From: Chiridota heheva
Lineage: Eukaryota > Echinodermata > Holothuroidea > Apodida > Chiridotidae
NCBI GenBank assembly: GCA_020152595.1
Contig: JAIGNY010001222.1
Coordinates: forward strand, 259,001-323,000
Length of the DNA: 64,000 nt
Direction of reading: 5' to 3'
How positions within the stretch are numbered: position 1 is the stretch's first letter; each line of letters begins with the position of its first letter. Made by a program: the position numbers and the translations under genes. This document shows, in pieces, positions 33,174 to 44,725 of the stretch. The notes beneath the pieces were generated by a model. The model saw only the letters and a program-made list of their open reading frames with translations, was not told where the DNA came from and ran no database searches.

Positions 33174-33832
33174 ACACCACCTGAACGGAAATGTTTTGCT
33201 CATGGAGTGGGGTAGAGAGAGCACCACCTGAACGGAAATGTTCTGCTCATGGTGTGGGGTGGGGAGAGCACCACCTGAACGGAAATGTTTTGCTCATGGT
33301 GTGGGGTAGGGAGAGCACCACCTGAACGGAAATGTTTTGCTCATGGTGTGGGGTAGGGAGAGCACCACCTGAACGGAAATGTTCTGCTCATGGTGTGGGG
33401 TGGGGAGAGCACCACCTGAACAGAAATGTTTTGCTCATGGTGTGGGGTAGGGAGAGCACCACCTGAACGGAAATGTTCTGCTCATGGTGTGGGGTGGGGA
33501 GAGCACCACCTGAACGGAAATGTTTTGCTCATGGTGTGGGGTGGGGAGAGCACCACCTGAACGGAAATGTTTTGCTCATGGTGTGGGGTAGGGAGAGCAC
33601 CACCTGAACGGAAATGTTCTGCTCATGGTGTGGGGTAGGGAGAGCACCACCTGAACGGAAATGTTCTGCTCATGGTGTGGGGTAGGGAGAGCACCACCTG
33701 AACGGAAATGTTTTGCTCATGGTGTGGGGTAGGGAGAGCACCACCTGAACGGAAATGTTCTGCTCATGGTGTAGGGTAGGGAGAGCACCACCTGAACGGA
33801 AATGTTCTGCTCATGGTGTGGGGTGGGGAGAG
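33174..33832 (+). repeat. 47-bp minisatellite, 14 units
   Basis: Units of CACCACCTGAACGGAAATGT, then TCTGCTCATGGTGTGGGGT and AGGGAGAG, differ only at two positions (TTTTGC/TTCTGC and GTAGG/GTGGG). Total length divided by 47 is 14. High similarity suggests recent expansion or ongoing homogenisation. The first unit is the most diverged (GGAGTGGGGTAGAG). Each unit has CACCTG and TCATGG motifs. No frame of biological relevance. Confidence 0.96.
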
Positions 33833-34990
33833 GTCATGGTACACTCCCTGTCTCATTCCTGTACTTCAGGAGTCATGCAACACTTATGTGTTTGTGCTAA
33901 GCTTCCTTAAACTTTACATCACCCACTGAAGGACTTTATGGCTGCAATGATAGCTAGGAGCACATGCAACAATAGAGCGCGTAAATGCATCATGTAAGTC
34001 CAACATTAATGCTTCATGATGGTACCCACCCACCCATAAGCAATCTTTATGCACCATGATTCGCGCGACTCGACAGAAACATACCAAAGTGCATGCCCAC
34101 CTTTCGCTGACATGTCGTTTGTATTTTTATTTTTCCCCTTTCAAAATTGGATCATAAATATTTTCATGTACTGCGGGTATGACATAATAAAATCATGTTG
34201 TTTAACACAATTAGGTTAACAATTGAACAAATTTCATGATTTGGGTTAACACACCACATTATTCAGTGTCTTGGTTCATATTGTTCGTATCCTAGTTCCA
34301 CCATACAATTCCCCCAAAAGAATGGCTCCGTTTCTTACAGGTGATTTCACAAATAAAGTTAATGAAGAATGGAAGAGGTTGTGGGAAAGACCTCTAGGCA
34401 AGCAACATCTACACTAAGTTGGATATTTCAGAAGGAAAAAAAATACTTGAGCCTTTATTGATTATTTGGTATAAGCCCCTGCACTTTAATCCTATTTTGG
34501 CTTGCCTCTCGCAGGTTTGAAAAATAAGGTCACGATAAATCACGAATAATCTCATCAACTTCCATATTCTCTCCTTTACTTTCTTGTCTGGTCTTTTTTT
34601 TTTTTCTTTGCTTTTTTTCTCCCCCATAATAAAAGAAGGCAGAGTAGTTGGAATCTTGTGCTTCATGAGAAATTGAATCAATACGGAAAAGAAAAAAAAA
34701 AAGTGATATTTTTGTAATGACCAGCGTTGGAGGTTTTGTGTAGAAGAAAAGCGAAAATTTATATTTCAAATTTTTGATTTAAAGGAAATCTATGAGGGTA
34801 AAACCTAGCTTGTGTTTATGAAACAAAGTTCTGCTGTACTTTTCTTTATTATTAAAGAAGAATCAATTCAACAAAATAACCCCACTTATTCTATTCATAT
34901 TTTTAACTGTGAATTCACCATTTATTCTGTGCCACTTTTTTTTTTCTTTTTTTTCTTCTTCAAAAATTCAACCCTTATTCTCCACTAACC
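33833..34990. other. Stretch with no recognised gene
   Basis: Mixed composition to 34330, then AT-rich with T runs near 34590-34620 and 34938-34965. No repeat or coding family recognised. Confidence 0.4.
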
Positions 34991-34995
34991 TTGAT

Positions 34996-35492
34996 GGTTT
35001 GGTTTGTTGATGTTTAATGGCACCATGATGGTCAGGAGTCATATGTGCCAAGAGGGTGTTAGAAAATTAAGGTGTCTGAGTTAGGGCAGAGAGGAAATGG
35101 AGGATTGAGAGGGAGAAAGGAGAAAAATAGAGTGAAATTGGGAGGAAAATCCAGGAGAAGAAATGGGTATGTAAGGTTAGGTGTAGAAGGGAAGAGAACG
35201 GAAGATTAGATAAGGTGAAAGAGGTTGTTATTGCAGAGGAAGTTAATAATGTTGAAAAAAGGATTATTTCTTAAGAGATCCGAGATTGATGTGGGTGAGG
35301 AGAGAAGAGACCTGCATGAGTTCAACTGTATAGGGGACATGTTAAGAGGATATGCTTAATGGAGAGTTCAGTGTTGCAGGTAAGGCAGAGAGGGGACAGG
35401 GGAGCTGAAAAGGAGATGGGAGTGGGTGAGAGAGGGGTGACCGAGGCAGATACGGGTGACAACAACGTCTTCCTGTGATTGCGACTGTGTAG
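34996..35492 (-). mobile_element. LINE 3' end with intact CxxC...H...C knuckle
   Basis: On the minus strand the order is SQSQEDVVVTRICLGHPSLT, then HSHLLF, then after a shift PLCLTCNTELSIKHILLTCP. This is the post-RNase H segment and cysteine/histidine knuckle (C-x2-C-x8-H-x4-C) of Jockey/I-type LINEs. The 3' untranslated part ends with TTTGTTGATGTTTAATGGCAC on the plus strand. It keeps the Cys-His pattern better than the other four copies but still has frame breaks and no reverse transcriptase. Confidence 0.8.
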
Positions 35493-35630
35493 GGGGTGTA
35501 GGTCCCTACATTGAAATACATAATTAAGAAAACAAATTAATTGAAGGTTTACCTATAGTTTATCGCTTGTTGTCACATGTATCAATCCTTAAACATTTAG
35601 GGATCTGATCTTGTATTCAATCTGACAAAC

Positions 35631-35760
35631 CAACGTTTCTGATTGACCAAAATATTTACATAATCACTGACGAGCCAATTAATTACGACCACAGAAGTGA
35701 TGTTACTATGTTGAATTTAATGTTGAAGGGTCAAACTATTATTTTGCGAAGAGATTCCAT
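35631..35760. repeat. CCAAT-pair repeat, copy R3
   Basis: GTTTCTGATTGACCAAAATA, then GAGCCAATTAATTACGACCA and GAAGTGATGTTACTATG. It has the same order as 7811-7880 and 57975-58045; the first box here is mutated (TGATTGAC). Confidence 0.55.
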
Positions 35761-36390
35761 CTTGTCTTTTAATAATCCTTCTGGGTTCTTCTGTACACTC
35801 AAGTTTTTTTTTATAGTTTTTGTTATCCATCCTAAAATTCAGAGATACCTGTTAGGATACTACAATTCTTGAACCATAATATGTTTCACATATCCTCAAA
35901 AAATCACTATATCACCTAACTGAAATCACACCTGCAGATCTCAGTCCTACATATAAACAGGTCAGAGAAAGCCAAATCCATCAATCTTGCTCCTAGTATA
36001 CTTTCCTGGTCATGGGTAACCAACTGGTTATTCCGCTTTCACCCCGTCCATAAAAGCCCTAAACAGATATCTATAACATTTAATACTGTTTGAAATTGTT
36101 CCAATTAAGAGCATACTCTGATAATTCCATTAACTCAATGGACTGTGACCTTGCTTCTACAAATCATCAAAACTGCATTAGTTTCCCCCATCCCATTCAT
36201 TTTATGCTTCGTTGGATCTCAAAAGGCTGGTTTTCTCACAAATTTTGAGGAAAATATTAGGAAAAGACAGTTACGCTTGTGAACCAGGGACCTGGAATCA
36301 ATTAAATCATGAGTTCTACACCGGAATATGAGAAAAGAAGAGGAAAAAAAGTATGAGGGTATTCCAATTTACGTACACACAAAACCATAG
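35761..36390. other. AT-rich stretch, nothing recognised
   Basis: No gene or repeat seen. Confidence 0.4.
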
Positions 36391-36394
36391 TTAA

Positions 36395-36950
36395 AGGATT
36401 AGTTTAGGGGTCAAGCAAGTTCATCTTATATCAAAGAAGACTTTTATAGAAACAGAATGGTGAAGAAAGCGTTGCAAATTCTTATTCCGTTAAGAAGCTA
36501 TTTAAGTTTAAAGTTTGGTATCATTTCTGTAGAAACGACTGAAATCAGACTACTGATGATGTCACAGCCTCAGATTCCTTAAAGTATTTATGTATTTTAA
36601 AGAAAGTTTATTTAATGTTTTCCCTATCGAAATTATTTTTTCCTCAAACTTTCTTCAGGTGGTATATTATAAGTATCCTTCCTACATTCAGTTTGACTAC
36701 TTTTTTGACATATCCCATGGTTTTTAAGCCACAAAATCGCAGGACAAAAGATGATAGAATACATAAAGACTTTGAGGAATCTGAGGCTATGACATCACAA
36801 CTAGTCTGATTTCAGTCGTTTCTACACAAATAATACCAAACTTTAAACTTAAATATCTCCTTAACGGAATAAGATTTTTAAATGCTTTCTTTATCATTTT
36901 GTTTCTTTTGAAGTCCTCTTTCATATTAGATGGACATGCTTGACCACTGA
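36395..36950. mobile_element. MITE family M1, copy d
   Basis: Begins AGGATTAGTTTAGGGGTCAA after TTAA (36391-36394). The right arm is preserved up to GACATGCTTGACCACTGACCT, but the terminal CTAATCCT-TTAA has been lost. The interior CTTTCTTCAGGTGGTATATT is the shared M1 core. It is followed 70 bases later by M2 copy c. Confidence 0.8.
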
Positions 36951-37023
36951 CCTAAAACATAAAAACAAAAACATCATTTTACAGCTTTTTAAATGCCTAA
37001 TCTTTGAATTTTTAATCATTTAA

Positions 37024-37472
37024 AGGAATTTTCCCATGGATTCTCATTTTGTTCATATATGATAGAGAAAATTTATAGAAACAAAGTGGTGCAAAAAAAA
37101 CTATGTTAATATCTTATTCCATTTAGAAGCTATACAAATTTAAAGAGTAGAAACATGTTCTTAAAAACATCTCCTACAGTATATTGTCCTTCAGCTTGGT
37201 GATGTCATCAAGGCAAATCCAGCACAGTTCTTATGTATTTCTTATCAATTTAATCACACTTTTTTTACATTATCGAACAGCTTCTTTGTTGCACTTGTCT
37301 CTATGACATCACAGATGTTGCCAATCAGTCACTTTTGTCCAAATTCAAAAAATACTTTCAAATTTAATAACTTTTAAACGTAATAAGATATTAACATACT
37401 TTTTTCACCACTGTGTTTCTAATACATTGCTCTATCATATATGAACAAATGAAAATCCATGGGAACATTCCT
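37024..37472. mobile_element. MITE family M2, copy c
   Basis: AGGAATTTTCCCATGGATTC at the left and the inverted TCCATGGGAACATTCCT at the right, with TTAA on both sides (37020-37023, 37473-37476). The arms share CATATATGATAGAG / CTCTATCATATATG and TATCTTATTCCATTTA-like text. About 449 bp, no coding capacity. Confidence 0.87.
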
Positions 37473-37543
37473 TTAAAGAATACGCCTTCAAAGCTGCAAG
37501 TCAGTTTTAACAGAAAGGCATCCTCCCATTAATAACTTCAGAA

Positions 37544-38044
37544 GTGAGCACCGCTGTTCAAGTAACATTATTCCAATGTTCAATTTTCTTTATTGATTGC
37601 GATCGAAAAATCTGTGATGTTATCAATAACAAATGGCCCCATGTTCAATCCTGGGGATGTGTGATCAATAACATCACACCGACTCCTCTCGCGATCAATA
37701 GGGGGAAATTGAAAAATCCAAAGTGGTGTTACCAGCAAGCAAGGAGGTGTTCGCTTCTAAATGTATGGGACGTAATCCTTCCTTTAAATGCCTTGAGGCA
37801 TGCATGTAAACATAACTACTTTTTAACCATTGTCCCTCAACATTGTTCAACAAGGAGCTATGAGCAAATTCTTGAAAAACTACCAACCAAGTCTTTGATG
37901 CACCCTTTGTCCTCTGCGCCCTTTAGTGAAAAAAATGCAAGATCCTCGATAAAATCTACATGGAAGAAAAAAAGGGGGAAGGCGATCCCCGCAAATAAAT
38001 TGCACTTTAAGTTATGCGTCCCCCAATCCTATGCTTCAGGGTGA
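37544..38044 (+). other. Unrecognised 166-codon open frame
   Basis: The longest open frame outside a simple or tandem repeat. The predicted product is basic near its end (WKKKRGK) with scattered cysteines and no clear domain, signal peptide or membrane segment. Part of the DNA (37660-37760) is weakly similar to the complement of 20380-20500 (GGGAAATTGAAAA, then GTTACCAGCA), which points to an old dispersed repeat rather than a host gene. No promoter or splice context supports it. I do not assign a function. Confidence 0.2.
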
Positions 38045-38546
38045 CATGAGTCTGTAAATTTCTTGATAAGTAAAATAAAATAGTACGTGCTTTTAGGTGG
38101 AGGGGGATTGAACACCCTTGTGAAATGTTTAGCTATTGCCAATCCATTCATATGTCACCAATTAACTTTAACAATTCCCATAGGTGAGCATCTAAGAAAA
38201 AATCAATTTCTAAAAATATTCTTTGACCATTTATATCGTTTCAAATATCAGACCGACATTTTACACTTCGATTAAAATATTTTGTCATTTTACAATTTGC
38301 TCTACAGTACCTAAATGTATGAATTCATATTTATCAGACACTTTTTTCTTTTTTTTCTTTCTTTCTTTTTTTTTTCTTTTTCTAAAGAGCATCGAGATAT
38401 TTTTTTTCTTTAACTGCAATGCAATGAAATTCTCACAGAGGTTCTATAAATCTCCAAAAGATTGGGTTTCAGAAAATGTTCTGATTTTGATAAATTTTAA
38501 TTTTCTCTAAGATGACTCAACGTTTATCAATTTCTCATTGAAAACT

Positions 38547-38823
38547 GTTATGCACCACCCCCATCCCCCCACCACCCCCAACCTCCCAAATGTACAAATA
38601 TACAAAACAAAAAGTCTTCATTAAATTTCATTTTGATGAACTCAAAAGACCTAATGCATCCTAAAGTCTTCTCTAGCTACAAGACCTCCAGTCATTTAAA
38701 ACATTTATGCACCCCCTCCCAAATGTACAAATACACAAAACAAAAGCTCTTTATTAAATTTCATTTTGATGAACTCAAAAGACCTAATTCATCCTAAAGT
38801 CTCTAGCTACAAGACCTCCACAT
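38547..38823 (+). repeat. Tandem duplication of a ~130-bp segment
   Basis: Two copies share CCCAAATGTACAAATA, AAATTTCATTTTGATGAACT, CAAAAGACCTAAT and CTAGCTACAAGACCTCCA. Copy 1 is about 38550-38692 and copy 2 about 38703-38823; they differ by a few substitutions and a short deletion. Confidence 0.88.
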
Positions 38824-39497
38824 CCATTTTCAAATTCCATGGTCTATTTATCGAGGTTACTAATCTCCTATGCATGTAGCACACAATAACTCTTAGGTGC
38901 ATTATCGACGTGACTTAAAACCTCCTGGTTCTAATAAATGAAGTCTGCCGAAATATGACCTCATTAACTCTACATCTTTCCTCACTCCCCAAACTACGTT
39001 TTTCCTTTAAAATTGCGTTTTTGTTTAAGAGGGTCAGTGCACCATATAAGGACTCCTTCCAACTAACAAAGTGCTTAAATATTCCAATTTCCATCCTCAG
39101 ATCCCCTTGGTGCAACTTAATTTGATATTTAATTTCATTCTTCCATAGCCTCTCAGATATAAGACACCGCAGAAAGTACATTTCAAAATATAATTAAGTC
39201 TTCACTGGGAGGAGAGGTTGAAGAAATAGATACCCTCAAAAAAATTTGCTACATAAGGAACGAAAGTTTCAAAGTAGCTATTTTAACTCTTGTTCAAATT
39301 TTATTTGGTGATTTGCGACATCGCTATATATACAATGGTCTCTAGCTCAACAGATGATGTTGTATTAATAGAGCCTCGGAATGAGAATTGACATATGATA
39401 CCCACTCCCCCTTAGGAGCATAGCAGGGACCTTCCTTTAAGTGCAGGAATACATCGTAGGAGCCACGACGCTTCCATTATTGACAAACCAGGCTTAA
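38824..39497. other. Stretch with no recognised gene
   Basis: An 88-codon minus-strand frame at 39181-38915 has no family resemblance. No repeats. Confidence 0.4.
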
Positions 39498-39743
39498 ATT
39501 TCAGTCATTTCTATCTCTTCCGTAAAGAATTTTCTTTCTCTCTTTTCATTCTTCCTGTCCAGGCGAGGCAGGTGTCTCGGCTCGTCTGCAAAAAAACCAG
39601 TGGCTGAAAGGATCCGTAACTGTATAATTTCATTTAAAATCGGAGAGCCGGAGGATCGGGCTTGGATTTACACAATGCGTTTAAACGATGCTGATCAAGA
39701 AACAAAGCTCAATATGGCCTGCAGATATATTTTGCGGTGGTGA
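39498..39743 (+). other. Possible exon or conserved non-coding segment
   Basis: An 81-codon stretch without a stop lies in a patch visibly richer in GC than its surroundings. A strong polypyrimidine tract (TTTTCTTTCTCTCTTTTC) leads to CCTGTCCAG at 39554-39562, a good splice acceptor. The following frame includes FKIGEPEDRAWIYTMRLNDA. No good donor precedes the stop at 39741-39743, and the peptide is not recognised. It may be a terminal exon, a conserved non-coding element, or chance. Confidence 0.2.
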
Positions 39744-40961
39744 TTAGGATGCAGGCGCCATCGTATCTCTGGAGCGAATGGCCAGCAGGACAACCTGAAT
39801 CACAAAACAAATAGTTTCCAATCAACGAGGGATCATCTCGGAGAATTTGAAAATAAGATTTCCAATTTTAAGGTAACAGATTCCGAAGCTAATTTTGATA
39901 ATCAAATTAAACTGGACTGCCAGTATAACCTTTGGGTGCTAGGCTGATCAGAGAACGGCTCGTTTGTGATGTTTAGCTTCACACCAGGCTCCGCAAAACG
40001 TATTGATTTTCGTGAATCATCTGATATAGCGATCAGTAACCTCTTTATATCTTTTTAATTACACCACGTCTCCAAACATTAAAAGTGGGTGAAGATATTA
40101 CCTACACCTCAACGGAACCCGTATGTTTCTCAAAGGAAGCCGTATGTCTTAATGCATGGAGATAAAATAGCATGGAAGAATGGATGTACTTGCACAATTC
40201 TTTTGATTATTTAGTTTCAAAGTAGGAAAAGGGTATTTGTGGGTCTTAATCCCCTGCCTAGGAGAGGGGGGGGAAGCATTTTACTTGGGGGGACAAAGCA
40301 TTTTACTTGGGGGTTCATCTGGGGTCACATGGTCATATTTCTCCTCCAGTCGATTGTATGCAATGACAGGCAATGTTAAAAAGTGTTCTTTCGATGAATG
40401 GGTTATCCTTGCAGAACAGCTAGGGCTAAGCATTGGGGTATCTGCCTGTTCAGGTCATTCTGTAATTAAAATTACGTGTTAATTTCCTTTTGTCATACCC
40501 ATTCCATCTACTTTATCAATATGACTTAAACTGCAATGGTTTTGACTGTATAGAGTGTAAATTATTTACTTAGAATACTTTTTCAACACTGTAGGTTTTT
40601 ACAAAGAAGTCCGATTTGGATTCAAATATGATTTTGTCAGGAAAAAAAATATCCTGAAGAAGAAAACAAAGCAATTTACAAACAAAGCAAATTTACAAGC
40701 TAATGTAAATAAAGGTTCAAAAATAAATAACAAATTTAGGAAGATTGCAAATTGTAGATTATACAGAGGGACTACAGTTCCTGCCACCTACAAGTGGGGA
40801 AAAAAGATTGATCATTCTGAATCATCAGAAATTGACTCCAGCTCCCTTTACACACACACACAAAAAAAAAAAAATTGTGACCACGGATTATTTTAGAATG
40901 TGGAGACACAAAAGTATAATTGTGAACATAAAGGGCAAACTTGACAATTTGAATGAATATA
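39744..40961. other. Stretch with no recognised gene
   Basis: Mixed composition to about 40150, with a small internal duplication of AAGCATTTTACTTGGGGG (40275-40315). Otherwise AT-rich. Confidence 0.4.
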
Positions 40962-40963
40962 TG

Positions 40964-41419
40964 CAGAGAATGGAGTGATGATTGATGGCTTGTCACAAAA
41001 TGTCACATTACAAAATTTCTAATGTCACATAAATGTCTTAAATGTGGCATAAGTTTGGCACCTTTTGAACAGAATATGTCATATCAGTTTTGCCTTTGTC
41101 ACATTTGTTTGGAAAATCTCCTTGGCTTCCTCATGACCACAGAGATCAAAGTTCCTCCACAGCAAAAATACTGACATACTATATATAATACAGTGGGCCC
41201 TATAAAACAGAATACTGCATGGTCATGAAAGAAATGGCTTAAGTGCCAATGAGTTTAAGGGTAAAACATGTCACAAAATGTCAGACAAATTTTTAATACA
41301 TCTGTTTTTATGTTCATTTTGTCAGAAAAAATTTCAAAATTTCACAGAATGTCACAGATTTTTGGACAATAAAATTTTGTCACAATATGTCACCATGTCA
41401 CAGACACTCCATTCTCTGA
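40964..41419. mobile_element. TGTCAC-rich element with 14-bp inverted ends
   Basis: CAGAGAATGGAGTG at the left and CACTCCATTCTCTG at the right are perfect inverted termini of hAT type (CAGAG). The adjoining 8-mers AATATATG and AAATATGT are only loosely similar, so the target duplication is unproven. The interior repeats TGTCACAAAATGTCA, GAATGTCACAGA and similar many times, including ATGTCACCATGTCAC. No transposase. Confidence 0.65.
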
Positions 41420-41628
41420 AATATGTCAAAATCATTCAAATATATAACAGACACTTGCAAGATATCTCAAAATAAATGTCAGCCACACAAATTCTGTGTT
41501 CAAAAAGCGCCTTATACCAGAAAGCTATTCTCCTCCTTCTCGTCTATTTCCCTGCTCATACGAATGACCTGCCATTGATCTACTCTCACACTTGAAAACT
41601 ATTGACAAGCTATCAAGAGCATTTTTAA

Positions 41629-42179
41629 ACGATTAGTTCAGTAGTCAAGTATGTCCATCTTATATGAAAGACTCACTGAACTTCAAAATAAACAAAATGG
41701 TGAAGAAAGCATTGCAAAATCTTATTCTGTTAAGGAGATATTCAAGTTCATTTCTGTAGAAACAAATGAAATCAGACTAGTTGTAATGTCACAGCCTCAG
41801 ATTTCTTAAAGTCTTTATGTATTTTAAAGAAAGTTTATTGAATTTTTTCACTATTTAAATTATCAAACTTTCTTCAGGAGTTATATTATTTATACCTTTC
41901 CTAGATTCAGTTTTACTACTTTTTTGACATATTCCATCGGCTTTATAGGCCACAAAACGCAGGACAAAATATGATAAAATACATACAGACTTTCAAGAAT
42001 CTGAGGCTATGACATCACAACTAGTCTGATTTCAGTCGTTTCTACAGGAATGATACCAAACTTTAAACTTGAATATCTTCTTAACGGAATAAGAATTTGC
42101 AACACTTTCTTCAACATTTTGTTGTTTTTGAAGTCCTCTTTCATATAAGATGAACTTGCTTGACCAATGAAGTAATCAT
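41629..42179. mobile_element. MITE family M1, copy e
   Basis: Starts ACGATTAGTTCAGTAGTCAA after TTAA (41625-41628). The right arm ends CAATGAAGTAATCATT with a mutated border (TCAA). It contains the shared arm phrases GAAGAAAGCATTGCAAAATC and GACATCACAACTAGTCTGAT. A 73-codon minus-strand frame falls in one arm. Confidence 0.82.
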
Positions 42180-43815
42180 TCAATGGTCGTTTCCAGGATT
42201 GATGGCAGCATACCACTTTACAAAACAATTACATAACTATTTAACTGTGCAAGATATACAAAAGTCGGCAAGATATACAGGAGGCACCTTGAGGTACGGT
42301 CTGACAGTCTCAATCAAATCAGTTTTCTGAGTATTCATGTCTAATAAAGAAAATATAGATGCTGTCCATTTCTATATAAATGTCAAAATGCAAATGAACT
42401 TTCAATGAAAACACTTTTCAATGCAATATTATGAAATAATTTTATTTCTGAAACTTTGCACTTGGAAGTTAAAAATAATTTACAGCAAGATAAGATTACT
42501 ATTCTTTTTTTGATTAAGTGCAAATACTGTAAGTTAATTAGAACCTTACCATGATCTCATTACGCATAAATCTATTTCTAAATAACAAGTATATTTTGTC
42601 ATAATCCGAAAAGTATATATTACAGGTATATGGACCGGTAGAGGGCAGCATTAGCTAATTTGATTTAAAATCCACTAAAAAAACATGAAAGCAAAAGGGT
42701 TACTAATTTGTACATTTTATAGCTTTTTGAAGATTTTTATACAAATATGGACAAATATGCCAATTTTTGTGTTACTCTTGTGATGCATGAACTACTATTT
42801 TCTGATGTAAATTAATCCTCTTTTAACCCTCTGCCAGTTCTCTTTGGAAACGGGAAGGTAATTAAGTAGGAGAATTTGATCTTTACCATACCCCCTTCCC
42901 CCTATCCCTTTTCTCATCAAAATATCTAAGTATTGTCAATTATGCAGAAAATGGTGAAATTAGCTTGGAGAATAGCTGCAATCAGCTAAATAGCTGCAGT
43001 CTCACATGCTGGCATTGTAGAAATATTTATGCAAATTTCTGGTATATGAAAATGCAGACTGCTATATTATCTTGATTTATTCTGACAAAAGTTTTTGGAT
43101 CTTATATAAACATCACCATTCACCAAAGTGATGGGGCTATTCTCACAATTTCTAAAATTAAATACAGAACTATGAAAACTTCCATAAAGAGTTTGAGGTG
43201 ATTTTTCACTCATCATACATCACAAATGTTGCATGCATCAAAATATCCTCAAACTTTGATCCGCCACAACTCACATACTAAGTATGTTATATTCCCTATT
43301 TAATGAGTGCACTATACTAACCCACTGTTTCATAAGCATAGGAACATGTTCTTCATTGGGGAAGGGGGAGGGGGAGGGGGGTACAAAGATATGCTACAAC
43401 ACTAGTTCAATGGTAAAAAATGGACTTAGTAGGGGCACCATATAGGTCACTGCAACATTGGGAGTCACGTGCCCCTATGTTCCCCCCGTTCCTATGCATT
43501 GTTTTGTTCTTTGTGATGACAAGTAAATCAGACCATTTTAACAGCTGCATCTATATCATAGGTTCATAAACATCTATTCCATTTTGAGTATTTCTAAACC
43601 TTCCACATAAGTCTTGCAGCTTGTAATAGAGGGCTCTAGACACAAACAAGTATTGCAAAAAAGTTTCAAGTGAGAAGAGGGGGCTAAACAGAAATTAATT
43701 TAGCAAATCATCTTCAAATTTTCCTGATATCACTACCAAGCAGCCTTATCTAGGAGCAAAATCATGTCTTTTACTATTTCCTGGTGTAATTAGACGGAGG
43801 GATAGCAAAAAAAAA
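42180..43815. other. AT-rich stretch with no recognised gene
   Basis: Apart from the CTCF-like site at 42635-42648 and a G-rich run at 43359-43382, no structure was seen. Confidence 0.4.
42635..42648 (+). promoter_or_regulatory. CTCF-like core motif
   Basis: CCGGTAGAGGGCAG differs at one position from the CTCF core consensus CCASYAGRKGGCAS. A related AGAGGGCAGTAG occurs on the minus strand near 55250. Single motif matches are weak evidence of binding, and AGAGGGCAG can also mark the ends of transposable elements. Confidence 0.25.
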
Positions 43816-43817
43816 TT

Positions 43818-44632
43818 GTTCTACGTCATTGTTCACTCAAATGTAAACTGTTTTACGTCATTGTTCACTCAATTGTAAACTGTTTTACGTCATTGTTCAC
43901 TCAATTGTAAACTGTTTTATGTCATCGTTCACTCAATTGTAAACTGTTTAACGTCATTGTTCATTCAAATGTAAACTGTTTTACGTCATTGTTCACTCAA
44001 ATGTAAACTGTTTTACGTCATTGTTCACTCAAATGTAAACTGTTTTACGTCATTGTTCATTCAAATGTAAACTGTTTTACGTCATTGTTCACTCAATTGT
44101 AAACTGTTTTACGTCATTGTTCACTCAATTGTAAACTGTTTTACGTCATTGTTCATTCAAATGTAAACTGTTTTACGTCATTGTTCACTCAATTGTAAAC
44201 TGTTTTACGTCCTTGTTCACTCAATTGTAAACTGTTTGATGTCGTCGTTCACTCAAATGTAAACTGTTTTACGTCATTGTTCACTCAATTGTAAACTGTT
44301 TTACGTCATCGTTCACTCAATTGTAAACTGTTTTACGTCATTGTTCACTCAAATGTAAACTGTTTTGTCATCGTTCACTCAAATGTAAACTGTTTTACAT
44401 CATTGTTCACTCAAATGTAAACTGTTTTTCATTGTTCATTCAAATGTAAACTGTTTTACGCCATTGTTCACTCAATTGTTGTTTTTCATTGTTCACTCAA
44501 TTGTAAACTGTTTTACGTCATTGTTCACTCAAATGTAAACTGTTTTACGTCATTGTTCATTCAAATGTAAACTGTTTCACGTCATTGTTCACTCAAATGT
44601 AAACTGTTTTACATCATTGTTCACTCAAATGT
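43818..44632 (+). repeat. 32-bp minisatellite with CRE-like core, ~25 units
   Basis: Units read ACGTCATTGTTCACTCAATT followed by GTAAACTGTTTT. Three alternating variants occur (CACTCAATT, CACTCAAAT and CATTCAAAT), and a few units are shortened near 44360-44490. Each full unit has TTACGTCA, resembling a CREB/ATF-type site, and TGTAAAC, resembling a forkhead core. Their recurrence follows from the array and need not mean function. Confidence 0.96.
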
Positions 44633-44725
44633 ACACCATGCACCTTATTAGTCACACCATATGCGAAACTTGTGTGCATTTACTTATCATTCCTTATTTT
44701 TACACACAAACCAGTTCACCGTAGG

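Noticed and set aside
33174-33832. CRISPR-like or coding repeat
   Set aside because: Simple head-to-tail 47-bp units with no spacers and no sustained meaningful frame.
38341-38400. Terminator-like T runs
   Set aside because: T runs are common in this AT-rich genome, and no pol III gene lies upstream.
43818-44632. CRISPR-like array of 32-bp repeats
   Set aside because: Units are directly adjacent, with no unique spacers, and the genome is eukaryotic.
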